Shown here: positions 7,567-12,176 of the stretch, in pieces | Layout of the letters: the number at the start of each line of letters is the position of its first letter | Numbering within the stretch: position 1 is the stretch's first letter | Source: Colivivens sp964537205 | GTDB lineage: Bacteria; Bacteroidota; Bacteroidia; Bacteroidales; Bacteroidaceae | NCBI GenBank assembly: GCA_964537205.1 | Contig: CAZHZH010000081.1 | Coordinates: forward strand, 1 to 12,176 | Reading direction: 5' to 3' | DNA length: 12,176 nt | Program-made: the position numbers and the translations under genes | The notes under the pieces: generated by a model | Database searches by the model: none | What the model saw: the letters and a program-made list of their open reading frames with translations, nothing else | Told to the model about the DNA's origin: nothing

Positions 7567-8247
7567 ATGAAGATGAACATGTTTGAAGATTTTGAAAAGT
7601 ACGCTACCAAACATAATGGAATAAACAGCCAGGTGTTTGATGACGTAGTCAAAGCACAAGCCGGATACCTTAATCCTTACATATTGGAAGAGAGGCAGTT
7701 GAACGTGACACAACTCGATGTATTCTCTCGGTTGATGATGGATCGTATCATCTTTCTTGGTACGGAAATCAACGATTATACAGCCAATGTGTTGCAGGCG
7801 CAGATGCTTTACCTCGACTCGGTGGACTCAGGCAAGGACATAAGTGTTTACATCAACTCCCCGGGCGGCAGCGTAAGCGCCGGGTTGGGTATTTACGACA
7901 CTATGCAGTATATCAATAGTGACGTACAAACTATATGTACGGGAATGGCAGCGTCGATGGCCGCCGTCCTGTTGGTAGCTGGAACGGAAGGCAAACACAG
8001 CGCGCTGCCTCACAGCCGCATTATGATCCATCAACCGATGGGTGGCGCACAGGGACAGGCGAGCGACATTGAGATCACAGCGCGTGAGATCCAAAAACTG
8101 AAAAAGGAACTCTACACCATCATAGCCGAACACTCTCACCAACCATACGACAAGGTATGGGCTGACTCCGATCGTGACTATTGGATGACATCGGAGGAGG
8201 CAAAGGAGTATGGCATGATCGACAAGGTATTGATACGTAAGAAGTAA
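7567..8247 (+). CDS. clpP: ATP-dependent Clp protease proteolytic subunit ClpP
   Basis: Serine peptidase whose two stacked heptameric rings degrade proteins fed in by ClpX (or ClpA/ClpC). In the 226-residue product the catalytic triad is visible: Ser130 in GMAASMAAVL, His155 in RIMIHQPMGG, Asp204 in SDRDYW. The oxyanion/substrate strand INSPGGSVSAG is at 97-107. The first 30-40 residues (with KYATKHNGINSQVFDDVV) extend beyond the usual ClpP start and may include a propeptide or clade-specific N-terminus. The ATG at 7567 is chosen because of the AGGAGG directly upstream. Its stop overlaps the clpX start by one base (TAATG), consistent with coupled synthesis of the two partners. Confidence 0.96.
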   Translation: MKMNMFEDFEKYATKHNGINSQVFDDVVKAQAGYLNPYILEERQLNVTQLDVFSRLMMDRIIFLGTEINDYTANVLQAQMLYLDSVDSGKDISVYINSPGGSVSAGLGIYDTMQYINSDVQTICTGMAASMAAVLLVAGTEGKHSALPHSRIMIHQPMGGAQGQASDIEITAREIQKLKKELYTIIAEHSHQPYDKVWADSDRDYWMTSEEAKEYGMIDKVLIRKK

Positions 8248-9485
8248 TGGCAGGAAAAAGCAAGACAGACAGATGTTCATTTTGTGGACGCACTTCGAAT
8301 GAAGTAAAATTACTGATATCTGGAATTGACGGCTTTATATGCGATGAATGCGCACAGGCGGCCAATAAGATAGTCATGGAGAATGTGAAGGCGTCGCAGA
8401 CGTTCAAAATGGACAAACTACCGAAACCCAAGGAAATTAAGGAGTATCTTGACCAATATGTAATTGGACAGGATGATGCGAAAAAAACTTTGGCGGTCGC
8501 GGTTTACAACCATTACAAGCGGCTTCAAAACGAGAGTGCCGGCAAGGATGATAGTGATGTTGAACTCGAGAAGTCGAATATCATTATGGTGGGCAGTACG
8601 GGTACGGGAAAGACGCTGCTGGCCCGCACGATCGCCAAGATGCTGGTCGTTCCTTTTACAATAGTGGACGCCACGGTCCTCACAGAGGCTGGATATGTCG
8701 GCGAGGATGTTGAAAGCATACTCTCGCGCCTGCTCCAAGTGGCGGACTACGACGTGAAAGCGGCAGAGAGGGGCATCGTGTTTATTGATGAGATCGACAA
8801 AATAGCGCGTAAGAGCGACAACCCGTCAATAACCCGCGATGTAAGCGGGGAAGGCGTCCAACAAGGACTGCTGAAGCTGCTTGAGGGTTCCAAGGTCAAC
8901 GTCCCTCCTTATGGAGGACGCAAGCACCCTGAGCAGAAGTTCATTGAGGTCGACACCCGTAACATCCTGTTTATCTGCGGTGGAGCTTTCGATGGCATTG
9001 AGAAGCGCATCGCCCAGCGGTTGAACACTCATGTCGTTGGTTATGGAGCGGTTGAGAACAGTGCGAAAATTGACAAGAAGAACCTGATGCAATATATCGC
9101 GCCCATGGACTTGAAGTCGTATGGGCTCATTCCTGAAATTATCGGACGACTGCCTATATTGACTCATTTGGAACCTCTCGACAAGGCTGCCTTGCGGCGA
9201 ATACTTACCGAACCAAAGAATTCGATAATCAAACAGTATGTCCGCCTGTTCGAACTCGACGGCATTACGTTGCAAATCGAACCGGAAGTTCTCGACTTCA
9301 TAGTCGACAAGGCTGTGGAGTTCCGCCTCGGGGCGCGCGGCTTGCGCTCCATTGTTGAAGCTATCATGATGGAGAAAATGTATGAGTCTCCGTCGAAGCG
9401 GATCAAAAATTTAGTTATCGACTTAGATTACGCCAAGTCTCAAATTGACAAGGTCGGAAGCCAGATAATGATTAGCGGAGAATAA
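8247..9485 (+). CDS. clpX: ATP-dependent Clp protease ATP-binding subunit ClpX
   Basis: Hexameric AAA+ unfoldase that recognises tagged proteins and threads them into ClpP. The 412-residue product has an N-terminal zinc-binding domain with C10, C13, C32 and C35, Walker A GSTGTGKT (116-123), pore-1 loop GYVG (149-152), Walker B IVFIDEID (177-184), the RKH pore loop (225-227), arginine finger R301 in LIPEIIGRLP, and sensor-2 GARGLR (362-367). The ClpP-docking tripeptide, IGF in E. coli, is VGY here (264-266, in THVVGYGA). That is a conservative change which keeps the hydrophobic and aromatic positions. The gene starts one base inside the clpP stop and ends 19 bases before recQ. Confidence 0.97.
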   Translation: MAGKSKTDRCSFCGRTSNEVKLLISGIDGFICDECAQAANKIVMENVKASQTFKMDKLPKPKEIKEYLDQYVIGQDDAKKTLAVAVYNHYKRLQNESAGKDDSDVELEKSNIIMVGSTGTGKTLLARTIAKMLVVPFTIVDATVLTEAGYVGEDVESILSRLLQVADYDVKAAERGIVFIDEIDKIARKSDNPSITRDVSGEGVQQGLLKLLEGSKVNVPPYGGRKHPEQKFIEVDTRNILFICGGAFDGIEKRIAQRLNTHVVGYGAVENSAKIDKKNLMQYIAPMDLKSYGLIPEIIGRLPILTHLEPLDKAALRRILTEPKNSIIKQYVRLFELDGITLQIEPEVLDFIVDKAVEFRLGARGLRSIVEAIMMEKMYESPSKRIKNLVIDLDYAKSQIDKVGSQIMISGE

Positions 9486-9504
9486 TCAGCAAAAATAATT
9501 ATTT

Positions 9505-11679
9505 ATGGGAAATCACATGACATTGAAGGAAAGTCTGAAATTCTATTTCGGATTTGATACCTTTAAGGGTGATCAGGAAGCGATCATCAAAAACCTGATG
9601 GCACACAAGGACACTTTTGTCTTGATGCCTACTGGTGGTGGCAAATCTTTATGCTATCAACTTCCGGCACTCCTTATGGATGGCACTGCCATTGTGGTTT
9701 CTCCACTCATTGCCTTGATGAAGAACCAGGTGGATGCCATCAAGCACATTAGCGAAAACGACAATGTCGCGCACTTCCTTAATTCTTCATTGAGCAGGGC
9801 GGGAATCACTCAGGTCAAGAACGACATAAAGTCTGGTCAGACCAAATTGCTTTATGTCGCCCCTGAGTCCCTTACCAAGGCTGAATACGTCGATTTCCTA
9901 AGGACGGTGAAAATCTCCTTCTATGCTATCGACGAGGCTCATTGTATATCGGAATGGGGACACGACTTCCGGCCGGAATACCGCAGGATACGCCCTATAA
10001 TCAATGAAATAGGCGACGCGCCTGTCATCGCGTTGACTGCTACCGCCACCGACAAGGTCAGAAGCGACATAAAGAAAAACCTTGGCATTCAAGACGCCAC
10101 TGATTTCAAGTCTTCGTTCAACCGGCCGAATTTATACTACGAGGTACGTCAGAAAACGGCTAACGTTGATAAGGATATAATAAGGTATATCAAGTCTAAT
10201 CCTGGCAAAAGCGGCATCATCTACTGCCTGAGCAGGAAGAAAGTCGAAGAACTCGCTGAGGTGCTGAAGACTAACGATATAAGGGCTGCGGCATATCATG
10301 CGGGACTTGACTCCGCCTTGCGCAGTTCCACCCAGGACGATTTCATAATGGAACGCATTGACGTGATAGTGGCCACTATAGCCTTTGGAATGGGTATTGA
10401 CAAGCCCGACGTGCGTTTCGTGATTCACTATGACATACCTAAGAGCCTGGAAGGATATTATCAAGAGACCGGTCGTGCCGGACGTGACGGTGGTGAGGGG
10501 CGTTGCATCGCCTTCTACTCCAGAAACGACTTGAAGAAGCTGGAGAAGTTCACCGAGGGCAAACCTATCGCAGAGCAGGACATAGGCAGGCAGTTGCTTG
10601 CGGAGACCAAGAATTTCTGTGAGTCGTCTGTGTGCCGCAGAAAGTTGCTGCTGCATTACTTTGGTGAATCCTACCCTGAGGACAATTGCTGCAATTGTGA
10701 CAATTGTATGCATCCAAAAGTGCGCGAGGAGGCAAAAGACCATCTGTTAATCGCCTTGCGTGTCATTGAGGCGGTTAAGGAGAACTTTAAGATCGACTAC
10801 ATAATTGATGTGCTTACAGGCAGGGAGGACAACGAATTGATTCTTGCCCATAAGCACGACAAGTTGGAGCTGTTTGGTGCGGGATGTGATAAAGAGCCGG
10901 CCTATTGGAGTGCTGTGATTAATCAGGCGATGATAGCCGGATATATAAATAAAGATGTTAATAACTACGGACTTCTGAAACTTACAAAGGAAGGAAGGAA
11001 GTTCATTAAAAATCCAGTTTCATTTATGATTGTTGAAAATGCAGAATTTGATGATGTGGCTGATGAGGAAACCGCACATTCAAGTGCGCTCGACGAGACT
11101 TTGCACAAGATGCTTATTGATCTTCGTAAACGACTTGCCGTCAAGTACAATGTTCCACCATACATAATTTTCCAAGACCCGTCGATCGACGCTATGACGA
11201 CATTCTATCCTGTGACACTTGAAGAGTTGCAAAACATACCTGGTGTCGGCGCCGGCAAGGCAAAGCGGTACGGCGCGGAGTTCGTCGAACTTATAAAAAA
11301 ATATTGTGAGGAAAACGACATAGAGCGTCCTGTTGATATACGCGTGCGTACTGTGGCGAATAAGTCGGCTCAGAAAATCAGCATCATACAAAGTATCGAC
11401 CGGCAGGTGGCTCTCGATGATATAGCCAATGCGAAAGGATTGGATTTCGATGAGTTGCTGACGGAGATGGAGTCGATCGTATATAGTGGTACGAAATTGA
11501 ATATCGACTATTTCATAAACGAGGAAATTGACGAGGACAAGGTTCAGGAAATCTATGATTATTTCCGGAATAGCGAGACCGACGACTTGGAGCAGGCATA
11601 CGAAAACATTGATGACAGTATCTCCGAAGAGGAGGTTAGGCTCGTGCGCATCAAGTTCATATCCGACCTTGCCAATTAA
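9505..11679 (+). CDS. recQ: ATP-dependent DNA helicase RecQ, long form
   Basis: 3'-to-5' DNA helicase acting in recombination repair and at stalled forks. The 724-residue product shows Walker A TGGGKS (43-48), DEAH (143-146) followed by the aromatic-rich loop ISEWGHDFRPEYR, motif III LTATAT, and motif VI YQETGRAGRDG (319-329). A zinc-binding subdomain has C377, C395, C398 and C401, followed by a winged-helix RQC region (about 405-510). An HRDC-like domain spans about 527-600 (LIDLRKRLAVKYNVPPYIIF and the helix-hairpin-helix-like NIPGVGAGKAKRYG). Residues 600-724 extend beyond E. coli RecQ (about 610 residues). The region 624-690 looks helix-turn-helix-like and the last 35 residues are acidic. 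An ATG at 9517 (Met5) is an alternative start. It is probably cotranscribed with clpPX: 19-base gap and no promoter seen. Confidence 0.95.
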   Translation: MGNHMTLKESLKFYFGFDTFKGDQEAIIKNLMAHKDTFVLMPTGGGKSLCYQLPALLMDGTAIVVSPLIALMKNQVDAIKHISENDNVAHFLNSSLSRAGITQVKNDIKSGQTKLLYVAPESLTKAEYVDFLRTVKISFYAIDEAHCISEWGHDFRPEYRRIRPIINEIGDAPVIALTATATDKVRSDIKKNLGIQDATDFKSSFNRPNLYYEVRQKTANVDKDIIRYIKSNPGKSGIIYCLSRKKVEELAEVLKTNDIRAAAYHAGLDSALRSSTQDDFIMERIDVIVATIAFGMGIDKPDVRFVIHYDIPKSLEGYYQETGRAGRDGGEGRCIAFYSRNDLKKLEKFTEGKPIAEQDIGRQLLAETKNFCESSVCRRKLLLHYFGESYPEDNCCNCDNCMHPKVREEAKDHLLIALRVIEAVKENFKIDYIIDVLTGREDNELILAHKHDKLELFGAGCDKEPAYWSAVINQAMIAGYINKDVNNYGLLKLTKEGRKFIKNPVSFMIVENAEFDDVADEETAHSSALDETLHKMLIDLRKRLAVKYNVPPYIIFQDPSIDAMTTFYPVTLEELQNIPGVGAGKAKRYGAEFVELIKKYCEENDIERPVDIRVRTVANKSAQKISIIQSIDRQVALDDIANAKGLDFDELLTEMESIVYSGTKLNIDYFINEEIDEDKVQEIYDYFRNSETDDLEQAYENIDDSISEEEVRLVRIKFISDLAN

Positions 11680-11698
11680 TGTCATCGGGAAGGATAAA

Positions 11699-11720
11699 TC
11701 ACGATTCCATCGTGACTTTT
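11699..11720. terminator. Hairpin terminator after recQ, possibly bidirectional
   Basis: TCACGAT (11699-11705), loop TCC, ATCGTGA (11709-11715): a perfect seven-pair stem followed by CTTTT on the plus strand and by a short TTTAT on the minus strand. It lies 20 bases after the recQ stop. The T-tracts are short, so termination strength is uncertain. It would also lie at the 3' end of the proposed minus-strand unit. Confidence 0.5.
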
Positions 11721-11722
11721 CG

Positions 11723-11857
11723 TTAATAATATGAGTGTTCCAGCATCAAACGCTCCAACAGGTTGGAGACTCTGATGATGAACAAGCCGATATAGTATGA
11801 AAGCCTCTGCTTGGTAATCTGGTATTACTTTTTCTTTGAATGACTGCGACTTTGCAT
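11723..11857 (-). pseudogene. Possible remnant of a small minus-strand gene, interrupted by a stop
   Basis: Reading the minus strand from ATG 11857, ten codons (MQSRSHSKKK) are followed by TAA (11827-11825). The same frame then stays open for 33 codons to TAA at 11725-11723. That second part reads like real protein, with a stretch RLSYYIGLFIIRVSNLLE and an end LEHSYY, alternating aromatic/aliphatic and charged residues. It has no start codon of its own. A promoter-like sequence lies upstream and a hairpin just beyond its end. I do not recognise the family. It could be a gene broken by one base change, a small-RNA locus, or chance. Confidence 0.25.
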
Positions 11858-11904
11858 TTGGCAGATAAGAAACTGTCAGTTTTGCAACCTCCCTGCGAAT
11901 GTTA

Positions 11905-11937
11905 CAAATCTATATGTTGATGTTACGTTTGTGCAAA
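11905..11937 (-). promoter_or_regulatory. Possible minus-strand promoter (TTTG-N21-TAGATTTG)
   Basis: On the minus strand, TTTG (11937-11934), 21 bases, TAGATTTG (11912-11905) fits the Bacteroidota consensus at the long end of the spacing range. It points at the interrupted small frame and would give a transcript of about 200 bases ending at the 11699 hairpin. Confidence 0.35.
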
Positions 11938-11957
11938 CTCATGAGTGGCGGAATGTG

Positions 11958-11965
11958 TAACTTTG
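11958..11965 (+). promoter_or_regulatory. Probable -7 box TAACTTTG of a short plus-strand unit
   Basis: TAACTTTG is identical to the -7 boxes of tig and of the membrane-protein operon. It is followed by CACCCGTAAAAACAAAG, very like the tig leader. The only TTTG upstream (11928-11931) is 26 bases away, too far for the usual spacing, so the -33 element is missing or degenerate. Confidence 0.42.
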
Positions 11966-11971
11966 CACCCG

Positions 11972-12095
11972 TAAAAACAAAGAATCAATGTAATAAGTTT
12001 TTTCTTCATAGATTAGGTTAGTTAAGTAGAAGTTAGTAGTATGTTAGTTCATGCAGTAAGAACCCCAAGATGAGATATCTTGGGGTTCTGCTTTT
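11972..12095 (+). ncRNA. Candidate small RNA between a promoter box and a strong terminator
   Basis: About 120 bases separate a TAACTTTG box (11958-11965) from a 13-pair hairpin with a T-tract. No coding frame longer than about ten codons (ATG 12041) lies between them. The middle is rich in TTAG repeats (12013, 12018, 12033, 12044) and could be unstructured with a structured 3' end, as in many small RNAs. I do not recognise a known RNA family. The alternative is non-functional spacer DNA or the decayed leader of a lost gene. Confidence 0.3.
12059..12095 (+). terminator. Strong intrinsic terminator hairpin
   Basis: AGAACCCCAAGAT (12059-12071), loop GAGAT, ATCTTGGGGTTCT (12077-12089): a perfect thirteen-pair stem, then GC and TTTT. 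It is the strongest hairpin in the window and lies 380 bases past recQ. It therefore most plausibly ends a separate short transcript from the box at 11958, or backs up recQ termination. Confidence 0.78.
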
Positions 12096-12164
12096 ATATA
12101 CCACATTGCCATTACCCACTATATGGGCTCAGTAGCAAAAAGGTGTGGTTATAAATAAAAATGT

Positions 12165-12172
12165 TACCTTTG
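12165..12172 (+). promoter_or_regulatory. Probable -7 box at the right edge (TACCTTTG)
   Basis: TACCTTTG, identical to the clpP -7 box, lies just after an A/T-rich stretch and after the strong terminator. That is the expected position for the promoter of a plus-strand gene starting beyond the window. No clear -33 TTTG is seen at 19-21 bases upstream. Confidence 0.4.
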
Positions 12173-12176
12173 CAGG

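Larger units (their letters stand above)
11680..12176. other. 497-base stretch without a clear protein gene
   Basis: No intact coding frame of convincing length is seen on either strand. The stretch does hold a hairpin after recQ (11699-11715), a second small hairpin CTCCAA/TTGGAG (11753-11768), and a possible broken small minus-strand gene (11723-11857) with a promoter-like sequence (11905-11937). It also holds a plus-strand promoter-like box (11958-11965) leading to a strong hairpin terminator (12059-12095), and another -7 box at the right edge (12165-12172). These are listed separately. Confidence 0.7.

Noticed and set aside
11080..11685. Open frame of about 200 codons on the minus strand over the end of recQ
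   Set aside because: It overlaps intact recQ coding sequence, has no recognisable motif, and looks like a codon-bias shadow; the same holds for 10132-10743.
11753..11768. Hairpin CTCCAA-CAGG-TTGGAG
   Set aside because: The stem is only six pairs and no T-tract follows on either strand. It may be part of the proposed minus-strand transcript but has no independent support.
12013..12047. TTAG repeated four times, suggestive of a repeat array
   Set aside because: Spacing is irregular and the units are only four bases, so it is not a CRISPR or a tandem repeat.

Overview
This looks like a chromosomal window from a member of the Bacteroidota, probably the order Bacteroidales. The evidence is the gene content (LptB, MlaE/MlaF, trigger factor, ClpP, ClpX and a long RecQ) and several promoters of the Bacteroidota sigma-ABfr type (TTTG, about 19 bases, then TAnnTTTG). 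Ribosome binding sites are mostly weak or absent, as is usual in that phylum. The genus cannot be resolved by eye.

Left part (1-2606): the LPS-transport ATPase lptB is on the minus strand. It diverges across a 133-base gap from mlaE-mlaF, the permease and ATPase of a Mla-type phospholipid transporter, whose genes overlap by 4 bases (ATGA). Both units serve the outer membrane. No MCE/MlaD substrate-binding gene is present.

Middle (2607-7491): tig (trigger factor) has its own promoter and an intrinsic terminator. It is followed by a two-gene operon with a near-perfect promoter. The first gene encodes a 604-residue membrane protein with about eight membrane segments and a soluble C-terminal half (resembling DUF6057). 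The second encodes a lipoprotein with a CxxCH haem-attachment motif and four PD40/TolB-like propeller blades. The two genes overlap by 8 bases.

Right part (7492-11679): clpP, with a strong consensus promoter and an unusually good AGGAGG site, overlaps clpX by one base (TAATG). recQ follows 19 bases later, so clpP-clpX-recQ is probably one operon. The window therefore carries the quality-control set tig / clpP / clpX plus recQ, interrupted by the membrane-protein/haem-lipoprotein pair. That pair is the least understood part.

Right end (11680-12176): 497 bases without a clear protein gene, but structured. It holds a hairpin shared by recQ and the opposite strand, a possible broken small minus-strand gene with a promoter-like sequence, a short plus-strand promoter-to-terminator unit that could be a small RNA, and a promoter-like box at the very edge for a gene outside the window.
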